Source: CAZABG01 sp964483465 (GTDB taxonomy: Bacteria > Chlamydiota > Chlamydiia > Chlamydiales > Parachlamydiaceae). From it: DNA of 9,429 nucleotides. How positions within the stretch are numbered: the first letter of the stretch is position 1; every line of letters begins with the position of its first letter. The stretch spans positions 1-9,429 of the forward strand of contig CAZABG010000092.1 in the NCBI GenBank assembly GCA_964483465.1, given 5' to 3'. Shown here piece after piece: positions 1 to 6,933 of this stretch. The position numbers were made by a program, and so were the translations under genes. The notes beneath the pieces were generated by a model. The model ran no database searches. It was not told the DNA's origin and worked only from the letters and a program-made list of their open reading frames with translations.

Positions 1-1745
1 GTCTTTCTGACGGGTTCAAGACGGTAAAGCATTTCAAGCCGATGATGTCGCTTGAAAATACGTATAATCCGGAAGAAGTTGCTGATTTTATTAAGAGGGT
101 AGTGAAGCTTGGCGCAAAACCTAGCTTTTGCTGCGAACTTAAAATGGACGGCATCGCGATGGCCGCCCGCTATGAAAAGGGGCTGTTTAAACAAGCCTTG
201 ACGCGCGGCGATGGTAAGCAAGGCGATGATATAACACAGAACTTGCGTGTGATTGATAATCTGCCTTTAAAACTTCCGAAGAATGCGCCAGATGTTTTAG
301 AGATACGCGGCGAAGTCTTTATGCCCCATGATTCTTTTAAACGTTTTGAAAATTTCGCAAATCCTAGAAACGCGGCTGCAGGCTCGTTAAAATTGCTTGA
401 TCCCTCGGAAGTTGCGAAGCGCGGCCTTAAAGTAGTTTTTTATGCGATGGTTGAGCCCGTATTATCGACTCAGGAAGAGGTTCATAAAAAACTCTCTTCT
501 TTCGGCCTTCCAACCTTAAAGGAAAGAGCGTTATGCCATAACATTGATGACATTATGGCTTTTGCAGAAAAAGTTCGTTTGATGCGAAGGGCTCTTCCTT
601 TTGACATAGACGGAATCGTCATTAAGTTAAACCAGCTATCCGATTATGATCTTGTCGGTTCTACTGCCAAATCACCTCGCTGGGCGGTAGCATATAAGTT
701 TGAAGCGGAACAAGCTCGAACCGTTGTGCGCGATATATTGCTAACAGTTGGACGCACGGGCGTAATTACTCCTACCGCGATACTTGATCCTGTTTTTGTT
801 GCGGGTTCCACCATTTCGCGCGCAAGTCTATATAACGAAGAAGAAATCGAAAGAAAAGACGTACGCATCGGCGATACGGTTATTATCGAAAAAGGCGGAG
901 ATGTAATTCCTAAAGTTGTTGAAGTTGATTTTTCTAAACGCCCGGAACACGCTCATAAGTTTAGATATCCGAAGAATTGCCCCACTTGCCATACTCCCTT
1001 AGTTAAAGAGGAAGTTCTAGTCTACTGCCCAAATTTGCTTTGTCCGGATCAGCGCCTTAATCGACTAATCTTTTTCGCGTCTAAAGGCGCGATGGATATA
1101 GAAAATTTAGGAGAGAAGATAGTCGAGCAGCTCTACGATAAAGGCTTTGTCAAACGCTTTTCCGATATCTATAAACTAACGGAAAAAGAAGTTAGCCAAT
1201 TAGATAATTTTAAGGAAAAATCGATCAGTAATCTACTAAATGCCATTGAAAAATCCAAAGATGTTACCTTAACCAAATTCATCATGGCGCTTCAAATTAG
1301 ACATATTGGAGAAAGAACCGCCGATGATCTTGCCTCTAAAGCCCAAACGATTGAAAAATTGGCTAAATTTACTCTTGATGATTTGAAGTCTATAGAGGGA
1401 ATTGGTGATATTGTCGCCGAATCGGTAATTGATTTCTTTTCAAGAAAGGAAAACAGGGAAGAAATCGAACGCCTCTTAGAATATGGAGTAAAACCTCAGC
1501 ACAGCGTCGTTGTCAGCAACCATTCTTTTTCAGGAAAGAGTTTTGTCTTAACAGGCTCGCTTGAAAAATATTCGCGCTCTCAAGCCTCGGATCTGATCAA
1601 AGAAAGAGGCGGTAAGTTATCTGATTCTGTCAGTAAAAAAACCGACTATGTAATCGTAGGCTTAGATCCTGGTTCGAAATATCAAAAAGCGCTCGACCTG
1701 AAAATTAAAATATTAACTGAAAATGAGTTTATTAAGATGCTATGA
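1..1745 (+). CDS. ligA: NAD-dependent DNA ligase LigA, 5' end cut off by the window
   Basis: LigA seals nicks between Okazaki fragments and in repair, using NAD+ to adenylate its active-site Lys. The reading frame is open to the left edge (frame beginning at base 3) and already reads as LigA there (SDGFKTVKHFKPMMSLENTY, matching the family's H..PMLSL segment). The ATG at 42 is therefore internal and the N-terminal Ia region is missing. Numbering residues from that Met: the adenylated Lys34 sits in KMDG, followed by TRGDG (54-58), RGEVF (89-93), FANPRNAAAGSL (105-116), DIDGIVIK (188-195) and PRWAVAYKF (212-220), then an OB fold. The Cys4 zinc finger is Cys313, 316, 329 and 334, followed by helix-hairpin-helix repeats (about 345-465) and a C-terminal BRCT domain (about 494-567). 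The C-terminus is complete. The segment between RGEVF and FANPRN is about nine residues shorter than in E. coli LigA. The stop overlaps the next start (ATGA), suggesting co-translation. Confidence 0.97.
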   Translation, partial: LSDGFKTVKHFKPMMSLENTYNPEEVADFIKRVVKLGAKPSFCCELKMDGIAMAARYEKGLFKQALTRGDGKQGDDITQNLRVIDNLPLKLPKNAPDVLEIRGEVFMPHDSFKRFENFANPRNAAAGSLKLLDPSEVAKRGLKVVFYAMVEPVLSTQEEVHKKLSSFGLPTLKERALCHNIDDIMAFAEKVRLMRRALPFDIDGIVIKLNQLSDYDLVGSTAKSPRWAVAYKFEAEQARTVVRDILLTVGRTGVITPTAILDPVFVAGSTISRASLYNEEEIERKDVRIGDTVIIEKGGDVIPKVVEVDFSKRPEHAHKFRYPKNCPTCHTPLVKEEVLVYCPNLLCPDQRLNRLIFFASKGAMDIENLGEKIVEQLYDKGFVKRFSDIYKLTEKEVSQLDNFKEKSISNLLNAIEKSKDVTLTKFIMALQIRHIGERTADDLASKAQTIEKLAKFTLDDLKSIEGIGDIVAESVIDFFSRKENREEIERLLEYGVKPQHSVVVSNHSFSGKSFVLTGSLEKYSRSQASDLIKERGGKLSDSVSKKTDYVIVGLDPGSKYQKALDLKIKILTENEFIKML

Positions 1746-2929
1746 ATAATGTAGATGCCGTTTCGCGTTTTAGTGTAGTGTTTACAATCCATGTTTCATT
1801 AAAATGCGAAAGTGCATCTAAACAACTTGCGCAAGCTGTTGAAAAAGCGGCGATTGGCCTTGATTATTCCTCTTTTGCAAAGTTAAAAAAAGCATCTAAA
1901 AACCATGAGTATAGACAGGCTGTCCGTTATGCTTTCTATTCTAAGTTTGTTTTAGAACATTTCTTACAAAAATCGACAATTCCTTCTTCTATAAACAGCA
2001 TAAGAGCGGCTTTTCTAGATCCGGTTAATATATTCGGATTGACGTTTTTACATGGTACTCAAATGGGGACAGTTATTTCATTAGCGCGTGGAGATAGAAC
2101 GCTAAAGCCTGGTGGTCTTGTCGTAAAGTCTGATGAATTTTGTGTTCATGGAGAGCACAATAAAGGATTTGCGGGAGTAAATCGCAAACGAATATCGGGA
2201 AATATTTTAGCCGATGCGGCATACGCCATAAACTATGCTTTGCACAATCATAGTGATTTTAATAAAACCGTCATAGAAGTTACCCGCAATCCCGAGCGCG
2301 GCGCCTGTCTCCTTATCCATGAACTTGAGGGATATTTAAATCAATTTAGCGACAAGACCAAGTTGATCTTTTTTTGGCAAAATTTTTTAGATCATGACGC
2401 TCCTCCGCATCGGATTTTTAATTTTCAACGCTCTTTTTTAATCGTGAAAGCTCTCAATCCTTCTGATTTTAACCTAGATGTTTTGCCAAAGCTTAATGAG
2501 TTGATTTCATTTCTTGAGGGCTTGAATGAAGAGAAAGCAAAACAAATTATCGAAAAAATGTTAAAGCCTATATTGAATGCGCGATTGCCTAATTATAGCC
2601 TTGAGGAGATCGATTTGATAAAGCTTGATATACCCATCGTTTTTGGTAGTAAAACGGTTACTGTCGTTAACTTTAAAAAGAAGCATAATAAGAATCTTGC
2701 CTATCCAATACCCTTGTCGCTATGTAACGAATACGTTTTCAAGGGCACTTTAAAATTAAACGACCAGATTCAGGTTATATTCACCTCAAGAGAGCACATC
2801 GAACGGGTAAAGAGCTATCTCAGCGCCAAAGATATTATCTTGCCTGTACTCGACATGGACGCCTGCCTCCTTGCAGCAAGTTTTATTCATTACAGGCATA
2901 GAAAACAAAAATACGCTCCCAACTGTTAA
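1742..2929 (+). CDS. Unknown 395-residue protein with HGT motif, possible ADP-ribosyltransferase-like domain
   Basis: I do not recognise this family with confidence. The start codon overlaps the ligA stop in an ATGA arrangement, so translation is probably coupled to ligA. The protein has no signal peptide or clear membrane segment. Residues 25-80 are helical and Lys-rich. The most distinctive block is 99-168: FLHGT (102-106), then a Leu-Lys-Pro-Gly stretch (121-124), HGE (136-138), GVN and IS (145-152), and an Ala/Tyr-rich helix (158-167). An HGT after a beta strand, a downstream L.P.G and a later A..YA helix recall ADP-ribosyltransferase folds, where this His contacts NAD+. The later Tyr and catalytic Glu cannot be assigned with certainty. 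The C-terminal half (about 230-395) matches nothing I know. Linkage to a ligase could be incidental; the effector-like neighbours downstream favour a lineage-specific role. A plain conserved hypothetical protein remains possible. Confidence 0.85.
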   Translation: MNNVDAVSRFSVVFTIHVSLKCESASKQLAQAVEKAAIGLDYSSFAKLKKASKNHEYRQAVRYAFYSKFVLEHFLQKSTIPSSINSIRAAFLDPVNIFGLTFLHGTQMGTVISLARGDRTLKPGGLVVKSDEFCVHGEHNKGFAGVNRKRISGNILADAAYAINYALHNHSDFNKTVIEVTRNPERGACLLIHELEGYLNQFSDKTKLIFFWQNFLDHDAPPHRIFNFQRSFLIVKALNPSDFNLDVLPKLNELISFLEGLNEEKAKQIIEKMLKPILNARLPNYSLEEIDLIKLDIPIVFGSKTVTVVNFKKKHNKNLAYPIPLSLCNEYVFKGTLKLNDQIQVIFTSREHIERVKSYLSAKDIILPVLDMDACLLAASFIHYRHRKQKYAPNC

Positions 2930-2980
2930 GAAGCCATTAAGATTTAAACGTCTTTCAAGGCTTTGTGCTAAACTAGGTGT

Positions 2981-4204
2981 ATGATTAACTCTATTCATTC
3001 GTCAAAAGGGCCAGCCCCTTTGTCAAAAATTTCTTATAACAAGAAAAAATTTACACCTAAATTTCCAAAAGAAGAGGCGTCGATCTCTTTAACTGACCAT
3101 CGCTTTAGCATTATTACACCATTAAAAAATGTCTGGAATTTTCTTGTTTCGTTTCTTGCCTCATGTTTTTCGATTTTTAAAAAGTCGACAGAAGTAACAG
3201 ATTCACCTGAAATAAAGCGTGAAGAAGAACTCAAAGTAGTCACTAGTACGAATGAAGAAGAAATATCAAAAGAGAAAGTTAAAAGTGAAGAAAAGCCAAA
3301 AGATCAAAATTTAGGCATTCAGCAAAAAAGAAGAATGCGTCCTACACGGTTTGAGCGAACAGGGGAGAAGGTTGAATCAATCTTTATTGAAGATGATAAA
3401 ATCGTAGAAAAGGCGAAAATTGTTAGAACAAAAACTTTAGTTGTAAAAGATTTTAATTGGAAAGTGACGGTTTCCTACACGAGTAATGAAAAAGCAATCA
3501 TTCAACAAATATCTGCTAAAGGTTCCTTCGAAGCGGCAAAATACATGCTGTTTCTTGATCATGGAAGTAAGTTTGATTTAAAAAGACTGGCGGGTATCGC
3601 GTCAAACGATATCCCTACTACGCTTCCTCATGTTGCAAGCCACGTGTCCAGTCTCAAAAATTTAAGACAGTTAATTCTTAAGAATGGTTCTGCGATTGTT
3701 ACAGTCAATGGTTCAGTTAGAAAACATCATGTTGTAGTGGATCATGTCTCAAGAGATTATCAGCATGTAAGATTACGCGATCCTTTCCATGGATGGGAAA
3801 TTACGATTCATTCAAATGACTTTTCCAAAATGTGGGATACAGGTGAAAGGATTATTCAATTCGACTCGAGTTACGCACTTTTAACTCCATCTGAGATCAT
3901 TTCCATAGAAAAAGAGATTGGCTTAGTTGCGGCAAGACAAAATGCCTTAAAAGTTCTATCTTTTCGAAATCATTTCGATAAAGCGATAGTGATTGAAGGA
4001 GATGGAAAAACATTATGCATGGAAAATAAGCAAGGGGTATTTCATGCTTATTACTTCAAGGATGATAAGATGTATACCTTAAACGATAAAGGTATGAGAA
4101 CAGTCAAGGTCTTAACAAAAGACGAGAAAATGAATTTGATTTCTTCTTTTGCTGAGCGAAAAATTGATCTTTCTAGAGTTAAAGGTCTCGTTCCTAACAA
4201 TTGA
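2981..4204 (+). CDS. C39-peptidase-like protein with Ser at the catalytic Cys position, putative effector
   Basis: This is a 407-residue protein. Residues 1-45 are Ser/Lys-rich and basic. Residues about 50-66 form a hydrophobic stretch that could be one membrane segment. Residues 67-130 are a charged Lys/Glu linker. Residues about 172-290 resemble a C39 papain-like peptidase: a Gln pair (175-176), a helix ending in YML (188-190), a hydrophobic core, HHVVV (249-253, candidate catalytic His) and LRDPFHGW (265-272, candidate Asp267), then an aromatic F..MW (281-285). Aligning the helix places Ser182 where active C39 enzymes have Cys, so proteolysis by the usual mechanism is unlikely. Degenerate C39 domains are known to work as binding modules, for example in HlyB-type transporters. 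No ABC transporter domains are present. The C-terminal 120 residues are unassigned. The ATG at 2981 is the only plausible start: an in-frame TAA lies at 2969 and the next Met is residue 119. Its AGGTG is too close to act as a normal ribosome site. An extended -10-like TGcTAAACT (2966-2974) would start transcription at about the ATG, so a leaderless mRNA is possible. Confidence 0.88.
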   Translation: MINSIHSSKGPAPLSKISYNKKKFTPKFPKEEASISLTDHRFSIITPLKNVWNFLVSFLASCFSIFKKSTEVTDSPEIKREEELKVVTSTNEEEISKEKVKSEEKPKDQNLGIQQKRRMRPTRFERTGEKVESIFIEDDKIVEKAKIVRTKTLVVKDFNWKVTVSYTSNEKAIIQQISAKGSFEAAKYMLFLDHGSKFDLKRLAGIASNDIPTTLPHVASHVSSLKNLRQLILKNGSAIVTVNGSVRKHHVVVDHVSRDYQHVRLRDPFHGWEITIHSNDFSKMWDTGERIIQFDSSYALLTPSEIISIEKEIGLVAARQNALKVLSFRNHFDKAIVIEGDGKTLCMENKQGVFHAYYFKDDKMYTLNDKGMRTVKVLTKDEKMNLISSFAERKIDLSRVKGLVPNN

Positions 4205-4273
4205 CTTAAATTTTAATAATATTAATGTTTAATTAAGATTTTCTGATTCAAGTCTCATTTAATTTTTTTAGCT

Positions 4274-4279
4274 TATAAT
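4274..4279 (+). promoter_or_regulatory. Candidate -10 box upstream of the gene at 4305
   Basis: TATAAT lies in a strongly AT-rich 100-base gap, 25 bases before the start codon at 4305. No good -35 box sits at 16-18 bases upstream; the nearest, TTCAAG at 4247-4252, is 21 bases away. The gap also contains a second weak box, TATAAA at 4286-4291. The call rests on the consensus hexamer and its position only. Confidence 0.33.
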
Positions 4280-4304
4280 TAATCTTATAAAACTAAGGTG
4301 TTTT

Positions 4305-5363
4305 ATGAGCAATGATATCTCTCCAGTTTCCCAGCCCCAAAATTCTTCATCTCAGCCAGAAGACATAAAGGCGCCGCCTAAACTCAAGAGCGCAATGAAA
4401 AAGGTTTCTCAATTTAATGAAAACGATCGCCAGACCCCTCTTTCACCTGTTAAAGGAACGCTCAGTGTAGGCAGCAGTCAATCCAAAACGAAAACGAACG
4501 TACAAGGGAATAAAATTCTTAGTAAAGAAGAAAAAAAAGCGATAAACGCTGAGAGGGTGAAAACCGCGAATGCTGAGTTAGAACAGGAAAAAATACAAGA
4601 TGCTGATAAACAAAAAACTCAAAAAATTACATTTAATGACGAAAAAAATGTAACCCATGAAATTAAGAGTCTAAAAAATTATAATAAGAATATTTCCAAG
4701 AAAGAGAATGAAGAAAATGAGTTTAAATACCTACTCCATTCGGGAAGATCAGATATGTCCGAAGATGGTAATTGGAACATAAGAGCCCCGCTAAGATCCA
4801 AGAACGAAGTGGAAAAACTGCTCAGCAATAAAGGAGCTAATGCTTTTTTAATTTATGAGAACGATAAAGGTGAAAAAGTCTTCGCTCTTAATAAAAAAGA
4901 AAATGATCGAATTGTTGTAAAATACATAAAATTCGAAGTAACTGAAGAGGGGAAGATAAAAGAAGAAAGCGGCAAATTACATCCAAGTTTTTTAAAGTTC
5001 TTAACGGCGAATGATACGAATAAAAGCAAAGGGATCAAAGAGGAGATTGCGAATACTGAATCTAATGAGGCAGCAGAGAAAAGTGAAGTTAAAACGCCTA
5101 GTCTAAAGGATCGCTCGATTAGTTTTTTAAATAAGATTCTTTCCGGTGGAAAATCGTTTGGAAGCGGCCTTTATGGTTTAGGTTTAAAGATAAAAGAGGC
5201 TGTAGCCAAAATATTTGAAGACAAGTCGCTTCAAGAAACGGCAAATAAAGTTTACAATAGGAAAACCATGGGTGTAAATTTATCCGTTGTCGATCAAACC
5301 CATCAAGCGGATACAAGAGCTAGAGAAATTGAAGATGTTCTTCGAAAACTAGGTATTTATTGA
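4305..5363 (+). CDS. Hydrophilic 352-residue protein with possible SH2-like domain, putative secreted effector
   Basis: I do not recognise a named family. The start is supported by AAGGTG at 4295-4300 with a short spacer. Residues 1-20 are rich in Ser, Gln and Pro, as in many type III secretion signals, and there is no Sec signal peptide. Residues 20-135 are Lys/Glu/Asn-rich and probably disordered or coiled. They contain KITFNDEKNVTHEI (107-120), which resembles a protein phosphatase 1 docking motif. Residues about 156-235 read like an SH2 domain: W157, a helix LRSKNEVEKLL (163-173), a Gly turn, the strand AFLIYEN (180-186), then VFAL, VKYIKF and an LHPSFLKFL helix. The usual FLxRxS Arg that binds phosphotyrosine is Tyr184 here. 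Residues 268-305 form a Gly-containing amphipathic segment, and the C-terminus is helical. The effector role and the SH2 assignment are both inference. It is separated from the preceding gene by 100 AT-rich bases, so it is probably transcribed alone. Confidence 0.86.
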   Translation: MSNDISPVSQPQNSSSQPEDIKAPPKLKSAMKKVSQFNENDRQTPLSPVKGTLSVGSSQSKTKTNVQGNKILSKEEKKAINAERVKTANAELEQEKIQDADKQKTQKITFNDEKNVTHEIKSLKNYNKNISKKENEENEFKYLLHSGRSDMSEDGNWNIRAPLRSKNEVEKLLSNKGANAFLIYENDKGEKVFALNKKENDRIVVKYIKFEVTEEGKIKEESGKLHPSFLKFLTANDTNKSKGIKEEIANTESNEAAEKSEVKTPSLKDRSISFLNKILSGGKSFGSGLYGLGLKIKEAVAKIFEDKSLQETANKVYNRKTMGVNLSVVDQTHQADTRAREIEDVLRKLGIY

Positions 5364-5370
5364 TACCTAG
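5349..5370 (+). terminator. Hairpin enclosing the stop codon of the 352-residue protein gene
   Basis: CTAGGTAT (5349-5356) pairs perfectly with ATACCTAG (5363-5370) across a six-base loop. The stop codon TGA (5361-5363) sits at the loop/stem edge. The following sequence, CAATCTTATTGTTT, is T-rich but not a clean T run, so termination strength is uncertain. The 169 bases from here to the fasciclin gene otherwise hold only the hairpin at 5506-5528 and no gene that I can see. Confidence 0.5.
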
Positions 5371-5505
5371 CAATCTTATTGTTTGAATTGCAAGTCCTAA
5401 CTATACGCTAACAATTTGAGATGATGATTGAAACCGTCTGATTGTATCAAGAGAAGGGGCGAAACGTTTTTAAACTTTAAAGCTAACTATTATTTAATAT
5501 TAATA

Positions 5506-5528
5506 GCTCGGACAGTGAATGTCCGAGC
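5506..5528 (-). terminator. Hairpin downstream of the fasciclin gene
   Basis: GCTCGGACA (5506-5514) and TGTCCGAGC (5520-5528) form a perfect, GC-rich 9-bp stem with a five-base loop. It begins 11 bases beyond the fasciclin stop codon on the - strand. The sequence after it on that strand is AT-rich (TATTAATATT) rather than a T run, so it is a probable but atypical terminator or 3' end protector. Confidence 0.6.
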
Positions 5529-5539
5529 CGAATAAGAGA

Positions 5540-6022
5540 TTAAGGAAGGAGAACAGCGTCGATTACATGAACAACGCCGTTTGTGCCTTGGATGTCGGCT
5601 TTAATAACTTTTGCGTTGTTGACTTTAACTTGACCGTTTTCAACTACGATATTGATCTCTTTTCCGTTAACCGTTTTGACTTTGCCCGATTTTAGATCGC
5701 TCGAAAGAATTTTTCCCGGTACCACGTGATAGGTCAAAATCGCTTGGAGCTTTGCTTTGTTTTCTGGCTTCAAGAGTTCTTGAACCGTTCCGGCAGGAAG
5801 ATTCGCAAACGCTTGGTTGGTTGGAGCAAATACCGTGAAAGGACCTTGTGCTTGCAAAGTATTCACGAGATCAGCCGCAACAATCGCTTGAACGAGCGTG
5901 CTGAAATCGCCGTTTGATTGAGCTATTTGAACAACGTTTTTGTCGTTGCCGTAAGAGCCTGCGTTAAGACCCGCAATAGCAAGGCCCGCTACTACTGCAA
6001 AACTCATTAAAAATTTTTTCAT
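5540..6022 (-). CDS. Secreted single-domain fasciclin (FAS1) protein
   Basis: This 160-residue protein has a Sec signal peptide (MKKFLMSFAVVAGLAIAGLNAG, cleavage near residues 21-22) followed by one complete FAS1 domain. The H1 motif PFTVFAPTNQAF is at 61-72, the YHVVPGKI segment at 98-105, and the H2 motif GTNGVVHVIDAVLLP at 146-160. FAS1 domains mediate adhesion or protein-protein contact at the cell surface or in the periplasm; bacterial single-domain forms are often small exported proteins of unknown ligand. There is no lipobox Cys, so it is probably soluble. The start is supported by AAGGAA on the - strand (6028-6033), five bases before the ATG. It is divergent from the rhodopsin gene across 152 bases, so the two may share regulation. 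I see no convincing -35/-10 pair for it; the best is a weak TGTACA/TAATGT on the - strand. Confidence 0.96.
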   Translation of the reverse strand: MKKFLMSFAVVAGLAIAGLNAGSYGNDKNVVQIAQSNGDFSTLVQAIVAADLVNTLQAQGPFTVFAPTNQAFANLPAGTVQELLKPENKAKLQAILTYHVVPGKILSSDLKSGKVKTVNGKEINIVVENGQVKVNNAKVIKADIQGTNGVVHVIDAVLLP

Positions 6023-6103
6023 AAAATTTCCTTAAAGTATAAAGTGTTACGATAAATGCACATTACGGTTTCCATCCGCTTTTTGTACACTTTTAATTTT
6101 AAT

Positions 6104-6131
6104 TTGACATTTTTTTCGGAAAATCTATATT
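6104..6131 (+). promoter_or_regulatory. Sigma70-type promoter of the rhodopsin gene
   Basis: A perfect -35 box TTGACA (6104-6109) and a near-consensus -10 box TATATT (6126-6131) are separated by 16 bases. The AT-rich TTTTAATTTTAAT just upstream could act as an UP element. Transcription would start near 6138, giving a leader of about 37 bases before the ATG at 6175. This is the clearest promoter in the window. Confidence 0.78.
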
Positions 6132-6160
6132 GGCTTAAGAGTGTTTTTCTAAAAAAATCT

Positions 6161-6166
6161 AAGGAA
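6161..6166 (+). promoter_or_regulatory. Ribosome binding site of the rhodopsin gene
   Basis: AAGGAA is placed eight bases before the ATG at 6175. This good spacing decides the start and agrees with the N-terminus matching xanthorhodopsin-type proteins (GQYSLVYN soon after the start). Confidence 0.75.
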
Positions 6167-6174
6167 TTTTTAAT

Positions 6175-6930
6175 ATGACAGACCTTACTTATGGTCAGTA
6201 TAGCCTGGTCTACAACATTCTTTCTTTTGTGATCGCGGCGATGGGTGCTAGCACCGTTTTTTTCTTTTTTTCGCGCGATCTAGTAGCAAGAAAGTATCGA
6301 CTGGCCCTTTATGTTTCGGGGCTTGTAACTTTAATCGCCTGCTACCACTATTTCAGGATTTTTAATAGTTGGGAAGCGGCTTATACTTTAAATGGGGATG
6401 TATATAAACCTTCGGGAACCCTGTTTAATGATGCCTATCGTTATGTGGACTGGCTTTTAACAGTGCCGCTTCTCTTGGTTGAATTAGTTGCTGTTCTTAA
6501 TCTCCCTTGGGAAAAATCAAAACATCTTCTTTTAACTTTGGTTCCAGCTGCCTTCTTGATGATTTTACTCGGTTATCCAGGCGAAATCGCAAGAGACAGC
6601 CAAACACGTTGGATATTCTTTATTTTAAGCATGATCCCTTTCCTATATATCCTTTATGTTCTTTATTTCCGCTTAGGAGATTCGTTAACTAACCAGCCTG
6701 AGCAAGTACAATCATATGTTTCTTTAATTAGAAACTTAACCCTTGTTGCATGGAGCTTCTACCCTCTCGCGTATCTTTTCAATGAATTCAGAGATACAGG
6801 ATTTGGCTTAACAGCCGTTCAGGTGGGCTATAGCATCGCAGACGTTGTTGCTAAATGCGGTTATGGAATCATCATTTTCTGGATTGCTCGCGCAAAAACA
6901 GAAGCGGATGGCGGACTCGCTAAAGAATAG
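6175..6930 (+). CDS. Xanthorhodopsin-type light-driven proton pump
   Basis: This is a complete 251-residue, seven-helix retinal protein of the inner membrane that uses light to export protons. Helix C reads RYVDWLLTVPLLLVE (89-103), giving the DTE pump motif: Asp92 proton acceptor, Thr96, Glu103 proton donor. His58 (in YHYFR), 34 residues before Asp92, has the spacing of the His-Asp complex of xanthorhodopsin. Leu100 at the spectral-tuning position predicts green absorption. Helix G has Asp223 and the retinal Schiff-base Lys227 (ADVVAK). The N-terminal GQYSLVYN, LGYPGE (132-137) and the C-terminal AKCGYG match Salinibacter xanthorhodopsin much better than proteorhodopsin. Phe149 aligns with Gly156 of xanthorhodopsin, the residue that leaves room for the salinixanthin ring, so an antenna of that type is unlikely. 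The gene has its own promoter and terminator and lies directly upstream of the carotenoid genes that lead towards retinal. Confidence 0.97.
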   Translation: MTDLTYGQYSLVYNILSFVIAAMGASTVFFFFSRDLVARKYRLALYVSGLVTLIACYHYFRIFNSWEAAYTLNGDVYKPSGTLFNDAYRYVDWLLTVPLLLVELVAVLNLPWEKSKHLLLTLVPAAFLMILLGYPGEIARDSQTRWIFFILSMIPFLYILYVLYFRLGDSLTNQPEQVQSYVSLIRNLTLVAWSFYPLAYLFNEFRDTGFGLTAVQVGYSIADVVAKCGYGIIIFWIARAKTEADGGLAKE

Positions 6931-6933
6931 TCT

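Noticed and set aside
42..44. ATG at 42 as the true ligA start
   Set aside because: Upstream codons in the same frame already read as conserved LigA sequence (H..PMMSL), and the N-terminal domain is missing, so the gene runs off the left edge.
2931..2963. Nested inverted repeat AAGCC..AAGA / TCTT..GGCTT after the 395-residue protein gene, as a terminator
   Set aside because: The stems are short, interrupted by loops of unequal size and not followed by a real T run; too weak to call.
4201..4206. TTGACT as a -35 box for the gene at 4305
   Set aside because: It overlaps the preceding stop codon and no -10 box lies at suitable spacing.
5726..5917. Open frame on the + strand opposite the fasciclin gene
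   Set aside because: It is antisense to a well-supported FAS1 gene, has no recognisable domain and no ribosome site.
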